Below, in pieces: positions 42,968-51,538 of a stretch of 64,000 nt of DNA. The stretch is from Lachnospiraceae bacterium (GTDB lineage: Bacteria > Bacillota > Clostridia > Lachnospirales > Lachnospiraceae). The position numbers and the translations under genes are program-made. The DNA is taken from positions 62,001-126,000 of the forward strand of contig JAGBEV010000026.1 of assembly GCA_017936785.1 (NCBI GenBank). Direction: 5' to 3'. Below the pieces are notes generated by a model. It worked only from the letters and a program-made list of their open reading frames with translations, did not search any database and was not told the DNA's origin. Positions within the stretch are counted from its first letter, which is position 1. Every line of letters begins with the position of its first letter.

Positions 42968-44454
42968 CAATTAATTTCTGACAGCAACTCCCGTTTTCTG
43001 GTACCGATCAACAGTTCCTGGTTATATTGCAAATATCTGTCACAGGTATGCTCTGCCAGAAAAGACGCCGCTTCTGCGGATACAGTCAGTTCTGTTACAA
43101 AGACGATCATCTCCTGACCAGTCTCAAAGGCATGTTCCATAAAATCAAAGGCATATTCTAATGCACTTTTGGCTTCTGCCTCTTTCTGTTCCAGCTTGGC
43201 ACACTGCTGGTCAAACTCCGTCTTTGCCTGTCCAAAGGCTTTCTCTGGTGGAAGCCCCGCCTGCGGTGCCGCTTTCTTCCAATGCCCCAGCAGTCTCTCT
43301 CTAAATAGCGCTTCTTCTTTCCCATAAAATCCTGCTTTACCAGCTGCTGCAATCTCCTCTTCCTTTTCCGTCAGAAGACCTTCATATATTTCCTCCGGTG
43401 TTTGGGACAGATCATCCAGCCTATGTCGGTATTCTTTTAAAAATCCATACCAGTCATCCATCATGTTTTTTTCCTGCTGTACTTTTTTCATTTCCAGCAA
43501 TACCCCATCCAGAAGAAGATTGACCACACTGATACGCTCATCAAATGCAGCATGGTAAAGACGGGTATAAATCTCGGTTTTAACCTTACCCTGCAAGATC
43601 TGAGGAATCCCATAATCATCCTGATACTTCCGATAAAGGTCTATATAAGCTGCTACTTCCTCTGCCACATCTCTGTGACGTAGAAACTCATATACAATTT
43701 CTTCTGATACCGTAAGCCCCATCGAGTCATATACCTGCATCAGACTGCTGAAATCTTCCCAGCCTCTGGCAGTAACAAACTGTAATCCATCCACATCGGT
43801 CTCTATCCGGTAGAAATTCTTTGGATGCAGCTCCAAATAACTTAACAAAGCACCATGTATCTTTCTTTCTCTGGCATATTCCTTCCACACACCATAGTCT
43901 GCTTCAATATCGATTCTTCTGACACGATCCAGTGTAACCATATCAAAATCCCTGACTGATTTATTGTATTCCGGAGGATTACCTGCTGCCACAATGATCC
44001 ATCCATCCGGTATCTTCTGGTTTCCAAAAGTTTTGCATTGTAAAAACTGAAGCATTGTCGGTGCCAGTGTCTCCGAAACACAGTTAATTTCATCAATAAA
44101 TAAAATTCCTTCTTTTAGTCCTGTTTCCTTCATTTTTTCATACACACTGGCAATAATCTCACTCATAGTATATTCCGTAACAGAATATTCTCTGTCTCCA
44201 TACTCTGCTTTACGGATAAAAGGAAGTCCCACTGCACTCTGTCTGGTATGATGAGTAATCGTATACGCCACCAGCCCAACCCGGCATTCTCTGGCAATCT
44301 GTTCCATAATCTGGGTCTTCCCGATTCCCGGTGGTCCCATCAACAGAACCGGACGCTGTCTGAGATTTGGGATCAGATAATTTCCTCTCTCATCCTGACA
44401 CAGATATGCCTGTACTGTATTTTTAATTTCCTGTTTTGCTTCCTTGATATTCAT
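42964..44454 (-). CDS. MoxR-like AAA+ ATPase
   Basis: A 496-aa ATPase with Walker A GPPGIGKT (about residue 39), Walker B GILFIDEINCVSE and a sensor region IVAAGNPPEYN, followed by a long helical C-terminus rich in Glu and Lys. The start is ATG at 44454, six bases after GGAG; four more codons upstream lack a ribosome site. It is paired with a VWA-domain gene (24 bp upstream), the classic MoxR plus VWA arrangement used for chaperone-like metal insertion or stress response. The client is unknown. Confidence 0.88.
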   Translation of the reverse strand: MNIKEAKQEIKNTVQAYLCQDERGNYLIPNLRQRPVLLMGPPGIGKTQIMEQIARECRVGLVAYTITHHTRQSAVGLPFIRKAEYGDREYSVTEYTMSEIIASVYEKMKETGLKEGILFIDEINCVSETLAPTMLQFLQCKTFGNQKIPDGWIIVAAGNPPEYNKSVRDFDMVTLDRVRRIDIEADYGVWKEYARERKIHGALLSYLELHPKNFYRIETDVDGLQFVTARGWEDFSSLMQVYDSMGLTVSEEIVYEFLRHRDVAEEVAAYIDLYRKYQDDYGIPQILQGKVKTEIYTRLYHAAFDERISVVNLLLDGVLLEMKKVQQEKNMMDDWYGFLKEYRHRLDDLSQTPEEIYEGLLTEKEEEIAAAGKAGFYGKEEALFRERLLGHWKKAAPQAGLPPEKAFGQAKTEFDQQCAKLEQKEAEAKSALEYAFDFMEHAFETGQEMIVFVTELTVSAEAASFLAEHTCDRYLQYNQELLIGTRKRELLSEINC

Positions 44455-44478
44455 TCTTTTCTCCATTCCGCGTGTCTA

Positions 44479-45780
44479 TCACGCAAACTCTTCTTTCTCC
44501 AGCCTGAGACGTAATGCCCATGCCGGTATCTGCTCTTCCTCATAGTCCTCCAAAAAAAGAAAAGCAGTCTGATACGATGGTTTTTGTTTTGGGTAGATTC
44601 CTTTTCCATCCGTAAAATAGAGCAGGCCACACAGATTTTCAAAAACCCCCTGTTCTATCAGTTCATTGACATAGGAAAATGCCGGACGAAAATCCGTACC
44701 TCCTCCGCCAAGCACCTGAAAATTTTGAAACATTTCTGCCAGCTTGGATTCATCACTGATGATATCGTCCTTCTGCACCTTCTCGTCACATTGCAGAATA
44801 CGTATCCTGGCATGATGAAAAAAGCTGTTCTGCCTAGACAGGATATCCAGGGTCTCCTTTAAAAATCCCTGTACCAGTTCACCACTGGTGGAATAACTGG
44901 TATCTACCACAACGACAAAGTCCTGTATCTTTTTTACTTCCCGGCTTTCCAACGGCTCGATCAGGGGCATATTTCCATACACCCGAAGACCATAGGAATA
45001 AAAATTCAGATCGTATTCATCTGGATCACAGTACAGTTCTTCCCGCATAACGGCAAATTTCTGCAAAAATTCCCGATAGCTGCGTCTGCCTTTCGCTGCC
45101 TTCATCTGAGCAGCCATAAGCTCCTCCCCCTCTTCCGGCTCAACTCCCCGTCGTTTCTGCTCCATCTGTGTCTGTCTGGAAATCTTGTTCCACTGTCTTC
45201 TTGCCTGCTGCGGTACTGCCTGTTTCTGTTCCTCTTTCGGCCAATATCGGTGATCATCGGTAAAAAACTCCTGCTGAAGAGTATTTATTTCCTCTTCATC
45301 TTTTGTTCTGAGAACCCGGTAAATGACCGCAGCAGAGATTCCCTGCTGAAGCTGTTCCAGTTCTTCATAAGTTTTTTGCCGGATCCATCCCAAAATCCGT
45401 CTGGTGGAAGGCTTTTTCATTCCATCGATTACATATTCTACAGCAATATCACATGCCAGATGCCACATCTGGCGGTTTCTGTTCCCGCCAATCCACAAAT
45501 GATGGAACAGGCAGTGAAGTACCGTATGGAGATACAGACGGTTCAGATAACTGCTGTTATCCTGAAACACCCGGAGTATCTGTTCAGAAGAAAAAAACAG
45601 GGCTGTCCCATCGGTGGCACAGGTGGTAATCTGTGAATCAGCCTGCGGAGTTAATGCTGACAGCGCAATCCCCAGAAAACGCAAGTCCAGATAAAGCTCA
45701 TCCTTTACAAAGCCCAGCACTTTGATGGACATAGCCTCCTCCCATTCTGTCTGGGTTTGGATATGTTGTTTGGATGCCAC
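44479..45780 (-). CDS. VWA-like domain protein with putative metallopeptidase part
   Basis: A 433-aa protein of the DUF2201/VWA-like type. The N-terminal part has LHTVLHCLFHHLWIGG, resembling a metal-binding His set. The C-terminal part is a von Willebrand A-like fold with MIDAS motif VVDTSYSTSGE (Asp-x-Ser-x-Ser) and GGGGTDFRPAF. It starts at a GTG (45780) seven bases after GGAGG; an in-frame ATG at 45732 after GGAGGAGGCT is an alternative. It works with the MoxR-like ATPase encoded downstream. Confidence 0.82.
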   Translation of the reverse strand: MASKQHIQTQTEWEEAMSIKVLGFVKDELYLDLRFLGIALSALTPQADSQITTCATDGTALFFSSEQILRVFQDNSSYLNRLYLHTVLHCLFHHLWIGGNRNRQMWHLACDIAVEYVIDGMKKPSTRRILGWIRQKTYEELEQLQQGISAAVIYRVLRTKDEEEINTLQQEFFTDDHRYWPKEEQKQAVPQQARRQWNKISRQTQMEQKRRGVEPEEGEELMAAQMKAAKGRRSYREFLQKFAVMREELYCDPDEYDLNFYSYGLRVYGNMPLIEPLESREVKKIQDFVVVVDTSYSTSGELVQGFLKETLDILSRQNSFFHHARIRILQCDEKVQKDDIISDESKLAEMFQNFQVLGGGGTDFRPAFSYVNELIEQGVFENLCGLLYFTDGKGIYPKQKPSYQTAFLFLEDYEEEQIPAWALRLRLEKEEFA

Positions 45781-45831
45781 TGTTTTCCTCCTTTCTATTG
45801 TCTGACAATAAAAGCCTCTGCAAACTCGTTG

Positions 45832-46827
45832 CTAAAACGAATCAAAGGAATACCGTTCCTTACCAGATTCTCCCGAAAAATTCTGCTTTAAACGCAGCAG
45901 GCTGGCTGCTCCCTCTGGCCAACCCTGGCCGGAAGCAATCTGGATACTGCGGTCCAGCCATTGACCGGACAAATTTTTTTCCTGAAACAAAAACGTAAGC
46001 AGGTCCAGCTGTTTCGTTTTTACCAGTTCTGTAATAATCCATTCTGCCTGTCCCCGTACATAATTCTGATAACGGATTCTTGCCTGCGCACTTAACCCAA
46101 CCGGATATCTCAGCCGATTAAGTGCCATTTTGCTAAGAGTTTCAGGACTTTCCTCTACACATGCCTGCTCGAAGATTCCATCATATTTTCCTAAATCCAC
46201 TATTCCATCCTGAAAACACTGTCTGGCACGAAAGCCCTCTCCTGTAAGGTTCAGTGCAAAAATATGTGCCGGACCTACTTCATCATACATTTCATAGTAT
46301 TCCGGGTAAAATAATGCCCCTTCTGTCCTTCCTTCCCTTTGAAAAATCACCTGTGTATCGGAAGCACGCTGGCTAAGAATCTGCTTCAGTCCACTGTTTT
46401 CCTGTATCCCACACTGCAAGACCAGCAGTTTTAGATGAAGACAGTTCATAAAAGCATCACTGCCCACCTCCACTAAACCCTTTCCAAAATGAAGCTCCTC
46501 CAGTCCGGAACAATTATAAAAAGCCAGATTCCCAAGTTTTTCCACGGAATCCGGCAATATTACTTTCTGGATATATTTTCCGGAAAGTTCCCGCATCCAT
46601 GGTTTTTTTATCCCCGAAATATTTTCTGCTGTATCAGAACTTCCAATTTCACTTTCCGTATTCTTTTTTGAGGAATCAGAAAAGCAATAGGCACCAATTT
46701 CTGTTACTGGTATTCCCTCTATCTGTTCCGGTATCATAACATATGGTGAAGCCCCATACCCACAAAGGATCCGGACTCCACCACTCTTTGTATACTCCCA
46801 TCGAAAAACATATTCTCTGTTATCCAC
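45832..46827 (-). CDS. BspA-type leucine-rich-repeat protein
   Basis: A 331-aa protein without signal peptide. Two or three BspA/TpLRR repeats are visible (IPEQIEGIPVTEIGAYCFSD, LPDSVEKLGNLAFYNCSGLE, LHFGKGLVEVGSDAFMNC). The C-terminal half is helical, with EWIITELVKTKQLDLLTFLF. It starts at a GTG that overlaps the stop of the L,D-transpeptidase gene (GTGGATAA), implying translational coupling. It may be a binding partner for the MoxR/VWA module that follows; function unknown. Confidence 0.75.
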   Translation of the reverse strand: MDNREYVFRWEYTKSGGVRILCGYGASPYVMIPEQIEGIPVTEIGAYCFSDSSKKNTESEIGSSDTAENISGIKKPWMRELSGKYIQKVILPDSVEKLGNLAFYNCSGLEELHFGKGLVEVGSDAFMNCLHLKLLVLQCGIQENSGLKQILSQRASDTQVIFQREGRTEGALFYPEYYEMYDEVGPAHIFALNLTGEGFRARQCFQDGIVDLGKYDGIFEQACVEESPETLSKMALNRLRYPVGLSAQARIRYQNYVRGQAEWIITELVKTKQLDLLTFLFQEKNLSGQWLDRSIQIASGQGWPEGAASLLRLKQNFSGESGKERYSFDSF

Positions 46828-48412
46828 GAAGCTTTCTCTCTGCCTCCACCAGCTTGTTATAATTGGTCACCAGCTTTCTCTGGGAATAGCTCAACCTGTT
46901 ATAAATAGCACGGGAATGTTCAATTCTCTTCCGGCTGGCAGAAGTTACCTTTCCAATCTTATTAATCGACTCAATCACAGCAGTTGCAATCTGCTCATCG
47001 CTTTGTCCTGTAATATGGCTGCTTTCAGTACCTTTTAATTCATAACAGATCACCGGACTGCCTTTCTCCACATAACTATAGATTTTTTTTGCTACAGCAT
47101 ACGGCAAGTTGACACAACCATGAGAACCGCCCGTTTTATAAAGACTTGCGCCAAACTGGCTGCGCCAGGTAGCATCATGCATTCCGATATTCCCATTAAA
47201 CGGCATCCAGTAGGATACTGGAGTAGCATAATTTTCGCCTACCAGCTCTGCAATCTCCTCTTTATAAGTTAATGCATAAACACCTGCCGGAGTTCCATTT
47301 CCAGCAGATACGTTGCCGGAAACAAAATCCGATTCAAGTACTTTTTTTCCGTTCTGGTATACGAAAAGGTGCTGTGCCGTCAGGTTAATTTCCACATAGC
47401 TGTCTCCATAATCATTTTCCCCATAGCTCGCCGCTTCCTGTATATATTCTGGAGTCCGTGTCACTTTTTTCCCTTTTTTTATCAGTTTCTGTATCTTTGC
47501 AGTTTCTTTTGCTGTATTCATCCACCAGCCATAATCACCACCACTGATGGAAACCTTTTTTCCATAACTGGTCTGGAATGTCCGGTTTGTAAAAATGGTA
47601 TCGTATTTTCTCCTGAGCCCTGTTACATATTCCTCAACTTTAGCCTTTTGCACGACTGCTTTATTTTTCTTCAGCTTCAACCAGTTGTGTATCGTATTGC
47701 CATCCAACACTTCCTGATCATCCCCAAATGTATAGGTAATCTGAGTGCTGGTATAAGTATTGAGCTGTTTCAGAATCCGGTTCAAAGTCTTATCCTCAGA
47801 GGTTACCTTAGGCTGTTCATAGCAGCCTGCCTCCGATAAATCAATTTCCTGAGCCAAAGTCAGAACAGCTTCTTTTACCTTTTGCAAGGTTACTTCCTGG
47901 TTTAATTGATTGCCTTCTGTCTCCTTGACGATTTCATATCCCTTCCCGGATACATAATCGGAAATATAAGCATCTTTTGCCTCCTGTACCTCTTCTGCTG
48001 CAAACCCCTTCAGAGAATTGACAGCTTGGGACAATTTTTGTTCGTCCAAAGATAACAGATCACCTACCTGATATTCCCTGTCTTTTTTTAAGATCCAGGA
48101 AAAACCACCCTGTTTTTGGATTATATTTTTTATGGCAGCTTCATCAGTCATCTCCAGTCCAAGCTGCTCTCCAGTTATCTTCTGTTCCAGTATAGAGCCA
48201 TCTGCTGCTTTTTCGTAAATAGTCAGTTCATATTGCTCCATCGCTTTTTTCACTTGTGCCGGCGTCTTTCCTGAAACAGCGATACCGTTGATTTTCGTTC
48301 CATTCATCAAATGACTGCCGTAGTAGACAGCACCTGCCAGATATCCCCCCAGCAAAAGTACTGCCAGTCCTGCAACTACAGATATTAATATCTTCTTACT
48401 TTTTCCTCTCAT
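46820..48412 (-). CDS. L,D-transpeptidase (YkuD) with N-terminal membrane anchor
   Basis: A 530-aa cell-wall enzyme forming 3-3 crosslinks or anchoring proteins to peptidoglycan. It has a membrane helix (about residues 8-31), two peptidoglycan-binding-type (PG_binding_4-like) segments between residues 40 and 320, and a YkuD catalytic domain with SHGCVNLPY (catalytic Cys and His) preceded by IGMHDATWRS. A Lys/Arg-rich helical tail follows. GGGGAGAAC precedes the ATG. The gene overlaps the LRR gene. Confidence 0.93.
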   Translation of the reverse strand: MRGKSKKILISVVAGLAVLLLGGYLAGAVYYGSHLMNGTKINGIAVSGKTPAQVKKAMEQYELTIYEKAADGSILEQKITGEQLGLEMTDEAAIKNIIQKQGGFSWILKKDREYQVGDLLSLDEQKLSQAVNSLKGFAAEEVQEAKDAYISDYVSGKGYEIVKETEGNQLNQEVTLQKVKEAVLTLAQEIDLSEAGCYEQPKVTSEDKTLNRILKQLNTYTSTQITYTFGDDQEVLDGNTIHNWLKLKKNKAVVQKAKVEEYVTGLRRKYDTIFTNRTFQTSYGKKVSISGGDYGWWMNTAKETAKIQKLIKKGKKVTRTPEYIQEAASYGENDYGDSYVEINLTAQHLFVYQNGKKVLESDFVSGNVSAGNGTPAGVYALTYKEEIAELVGENYATPVSYWMPFNGNIGMHDATWRSQFGASLYKTGGSHGCVNLPYAVAKKIYSYVEKGSPVICYELKGTESSHITGQSDEQIATAVIESINKIGKVTSASRKRIEHSRAIYNRLSYSQRKLVTNYNKLVEAERKLRG

Positions 48413-48536
48413 GTTCTCCCCATTCCTTTTATGCTTTTAGTTTAAAAACAGCATGAACTGTTTTAAGATATATCTTTTTGATTTTAACATCCTTTTGTAT
48501 CAATTTTGTGTCATTCAAAATCTTTGTCCTGTTTCT

Positions 48537-48761
48537 TTACATCATCTGACTCTTTAACTGCTTGATCATTTCCATGTCCTGCGCTGTCACTTTCATATTA
48601 GTACACAGATTCTTTCCTTCTGCAGTGGTGACCTTGATTTCAACAACCGTGCCTTCCCCGATACATTGACCAGCATCCCGGAAAAACAAAGGCACTTTCG
48701 GGTGACTTTCATTAAATCTTTCAAACATACCCTTCATCTTCATTATATTCATTGGATTCAT
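48537..48761 (-). CDS. 74-aa conserved hypothetical protein
   Basis: A small protein starting at ATG 48761 (MNPMNIMKMKGMFERFNE), preceded by GAGGTGGAGAGAT and overlapping the PAP2 stop by ATGA. A longer frame to 48800 reads within the PAP2 gene. It is a compact alpha/beta sequence (GEGTVVEIKVTTAEGKNLC, DMEMIKQLKSQMM). I do not recognise a function; coupling to the phosphatase suggests a related role. Confidence 0.7.
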   Translation of the reverse strand: MNPMNIMKMKGMFERFNESHPKVPLFFRDAGQCIGEGTVVEIKVTTAEGKNLCTNMKVTAQDMEMIKQLKSQMM

Positions 48762-49321
48762 ATCTCTCCACCTCGTATCTTTTTTTGATTGAAACTCCAC
48801 CAGACTACCAGCTTTTCAGCCAGGTATCCAACTCCTATCCCAGTCATCATCCCAAATAGGACATCGCTTAAATAATGTACCCCTACATATAACCGGGATA
48901 CCCCGATCAATGCAGCAAGAAGCATTGCCCAGACACCTTCTTTCTTCGGCAGGTTCCGGTATAAAACGGTAGCCGCTGCAAAGGAACTTCCTGTATGCCC
49001 GGACGGAAAGGAATAGTCCTTTTGTTTCTGGATCAGAGGCTCCAATTGATTTATGATATCATAGGGTCTGGTTCTTTCCACAAGATTTTTCAATATCAGA
49101 TTGTTCAGCAACAGAGAACCAAGCAATGCCAGGATGCTCATGAAACCAATTCTCCTGGTCCGTCTCGGAATCAGTAAAAAGACAGACAGAACAACCCAGA
49201 TAAATCCTGCATTTCCCAATTTGGTAACTGTTATAAAAAATGGATTAAAAACAGGATTGCGGACATAATCCTGAATAAATAACAAAATTCCGCTCTCCAG
49301 CTCCGATAAAACCTCTATCAT
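48758..49321 (-). CDS. PAP2-family membrane phosphatase
   Basis: A 187-aa integral membrane phosphatase, possibly acting on undecaprenyl diphosphate or phosphatidate. The three signature motifs are KNLVERTRP, FPSGHTGSSFA and SRLYVGVHYLSD with catalytic His. The start MIEVLSELESG at 49321 gives the usual family length; a longer frame begins at 49414. The ribosome site GGGAGG is rather far (17 bases). The downstream 74-aa gene is coupled. Confidence 0.9.
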   Translation of the reverse strand: MIEVLSELESGILLFIQDYVRNPVFNPFFITVTKLGNAGFIWVVLSVFLLIPRRTRRIGFMSILALLGSLLLNNLILKNLVERTRPYDIINQLEPLIQKQKDYSFPSGHTGSSFAAATVLYRNLPKKEGVWAMLLAALIGVSRLYVGVHYLSDVLFGMMTGIGVGYLAEKLVVWWSFNQKKIRGGEI

Positions 49322-49508
49322 ATTTTTTCTTTCTTTTTCCTCCCTTTTGTCAGGCGATAGCTTTCCCCGATCATCTGACCGATTTCCCTCTCCGGCACAG
49401 AACCATTTTAACACTAATTTGCTTTTCTTGCTATAACTTTAAGAAAACTATAACATTTTCCTTTTTGAAACACAAACATCGAAAAAAAATGAAAATTTCC
49501 TAGAAAAC

Positions 49509-49540
49509 AAAAAAGCCAAGCTTCTCAACTTGACTTTTCT
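49509..49540 (-). terminator. Intrinsic terminator after the NYN-domain gene
   Basis: On the minus strand AAAAGTCAAG and CTTGGCTTTT pair (one U-G) around GTTGAGAAG-type loop bases and end in T6. It lies 32 bp past the gene at 49572. Confidence 0.7.
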
Positions 49541-49571
49541 GTCACTTTCCTCTTTTCTCATTCTAAAAACG

Positions 49572-50048
49572 TTATTGTTTTTTTCCTGCTTCAACGGATA
49601 AAATCAGCCGTTCAAACGACTCCTCAAATCTCTTATTATCTGCCTCTGTCCTTTTTGAATGTCCTTTTACATAGCCTCTGCTTTTTCTGCTTCTCGATCT
49701 CTTTGCATAGTGCCGCTCCATCATCATCGGTCCAATATTGATATCGGTGTACCATCTCCCGCTTTGATGAATCCCATATGCCCCTTTTCCCAGAATCATA
49801 TTTGCCACTCCATAATCCTGTGTTACAACGATGTCGCCTTTATTGCATCGTTTTATCAAAGCAAAATCTACCGCATCAATTCCAACATCAATTATGTTGA
49901 TCTCACTATAGTCAGAATAGAGAACATGGCTGGTGTCACATAACAGAATTACGGGAATAGAATACTTTTCTGCTACTCGTTCCACAATGGATATCACCGG
50001 GCATGCATCTGCATCTACCAATATTTTAAACCTCTTTCCTTCACGCAT
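49572..50048 (-). CDS. YaiI/YqxD (DUF188) NYN/PIN-like protein
   Basis: A 158-aa protein of the UPF0178 family with a NYN/PIN-like nuclease fold. Signature parts are LVDADACPVISIVERVA, the Asp-rich IIDVGIDAVDFALI, GDIVVTQDYGVANMILGKGA and RGYVKGHSKRTEADNKRFEE. Family members may act on RNA, but no function is established. It stands alone; GGAGGAG is about 13 bases before the ATG. Confidence 0.88.
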   Translation of the reverse strand: MREGKRFKILVDADACPVISIVERVAEKYSIPVILLCDTSHVLYSDYSEINIIDVGIDAVDFALIKRCNKGDIVVTQDYGVANMILGKGAYGIHQSGRWYTDINIGPMMMERHYAKRSRSRKSRGYVKGHSKRTEADNKRFEESFERLILSVEAGKKQ

Positions 50049-50260
50049 TTTTAACTTAACTCCTCCTTATTTTTGTCTTAATGAATATCCGGTCAGATTA
50101 TCAGTATGTATTATTGCGGATACTTTTTTAGTATATCTTATCATGATACGACACATATGTCATGTAATTTTTTTCATTTTTTTACACATTATTATATTCT
50201 GCGGAAGAATCTCTTGAAGACAATCTCACTTTTGACTTCGCAAATTTCCCATAAAGTAAA

Positions 50261-50298
50261 AAAATAGACCTGTTGCCCAAGACCACAGTGTCTATTTT
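50261..50298 (-). terminator. Intrinsic terminator at the end of the truncated lacI gene
   Basis: On the minus strand AAAATAGAC (50298-50290) and GTCTATTTT (50269-50261) pair, followed by a T-run. The stop codon of the lacI fragment (50297-50299) lies in the first arm. Confidence 0.75.
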
Positions 50299-50743
50299 AC
50301 CTTTTCTTGGTAATTACCATCCACGGAATCGTTAATTTTCGAAAGGGCTGAATACTTTTCTCATCGTTGTGGACTGGAGCGACAAGAAGTCCATCCACCC
50401 GATACTGCTGAAGCAAATTAAGATATTTTTGCTCTTTTTCCTGGCTGTAATCAGAATTAAAGATCAAAATGCTGTATCCAGCTTTCTCAGCTCCCTTTTC
50501 AATCTCTTTAATAATATCTGCAAAGAAAGGGTTGGAGATGTCCGGAACAATTGCCGCAAGAAGAAATGTCCTGTTTCCATTCAAACTTCTGGCTATCATA
50601 TTGGGCTGATAATTATATTTTCTGGCATAGTCCAATACTTTCGCTGCTACTTCCGGTTTTACAGAGGTATTTCCATTCAAAACTCTCGATACTGTCGCCT
50701 GGGATACCCCTGTCATTTTAGCTAATTCTGTCATCGTGATCAT
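50297..50743 (-). pseudogene. LacI-family regulator truncated after the first part of the sensor domain
   Basis: 148 residues from ATG 50743 (MITMTELAKMTGVSQATV), preceded by GGAG ten bases upstream. The HTH and hinge are complete (SRVLNGNTSVKPEVAAKVLDYA, NYQPNMIARSL), then the periplasmic-binding-like domain begins (LAAIVPDISNPFFADII, VDGLLVAP) but stops at ITKKR, about half the normal 330-340 aa. A terminator starts at the stop codon. No sugar operon is nearby. It is either a remnant after deletion or a free DNA-binding domain. Confidence 0.75.
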
Positions 50744-50935
50744 ACTGCCAATTCTCCGTTTCAAAGTCCGTGAATACGTATTCATTAACTAGAGATAATG
50801 TACAATATCTTTTTGTCTATGTCAATAGAATTATTTATTTTTTACATTTTGCATATATGTGTGTTTACTTTTTTATCATTTTTGCACAATTCTTTTTATC
50901 TTTTTAATCTTTAATAGTCAGACCAGGGAAAGATA

Positions 50936-51538
50936 TCACATTTTCTGATATATCTCTCCTAACAAATCTACCAATGTCACCATCTCATTTGTCGCTGTAT
51001 TCACACAAAAATCATAATCCGATGCCTTTCCCCAATCCTTTCCGGTATGATAGGTATAATAGGCGCTGCGTCTTTTATCTGATTTTCTGACAAGAGCTGC
51101 GGCTGCCTTTTCTTCCAGTTTATCCTTCTGCATCGTTGCAGCGATCCGATATTCCATCGGTGCCGTCACGAAGATACTTTTTACTGCATACTCTGAATAT
51201 TCTTTTAAAATCACATCCGCACATCTTCCCACAATAATACAGTCACTTTCCTTGGCATATTCCAGAATAACATGCCGTTGTACCATATATAATATTTCAT
51301 TAGCGCTTTTTCCATAGTATTCTGTGGAATTTCCCTCATAATAAATAGAATGCAATAAGGAGTTTGGCAACTGTTCCTCCGCTTTCCTCAGAATTTCTTC
51401 CCTCATTCCACTCTTTGCCACAGCATCCTCCAATATCTTTTTATCATAATAGGGGATAGCAAGATGCTCTGCCAGTGCATGTGCCAGATTATGACCTCCA
51501 CTCCCAAACTGTCTTCCGATACAAATTATTTTTCTCAT
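50936..51538 (-). CDS. Cytidylate kinase-like family protein
   Basis: A 200-aa P-loop kinase-like protein of the cytidylate-kinase-like family common in Clostridia. It has IICIGRQFGSGGHNLAHALAE, IPYYDKKILEDAVAK, IIVGRCADVILKE and SDKRRSAYYTYHTGKDWG. The ATG at 51538 is seven bases after AGGAG and overlaps the MMPL stop region, so it is the second gene of the exporter operon. The substrate is not known; despite the name, it may not phosphorylate CMP. Confidence 0.85.
   Translation of the reverse strand: MRKIICIGRQFGSGGHNLAHALAEHLAIPYYDKKILEDAVAKSGMREEILRKAEEQLPNSLLHSIYYEGNSTEYYGKSANEILYMVQRHVILEYAKESDCIIVGRCADVILKEYSEYAVKSIFVTAPMEYRIAATMQKDKLEEKAAAALVRKSDKRRSAYYTYHTGKDWGKASDYDFCVNTATNEMVTLVDLLGEIYQKM

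Noticed and set aside
50154..50170. Short palindrome near ACATATGT as an operator
   Set aside because: The arms are only four bases and A/T-rich; chance is sufficient to explain them.
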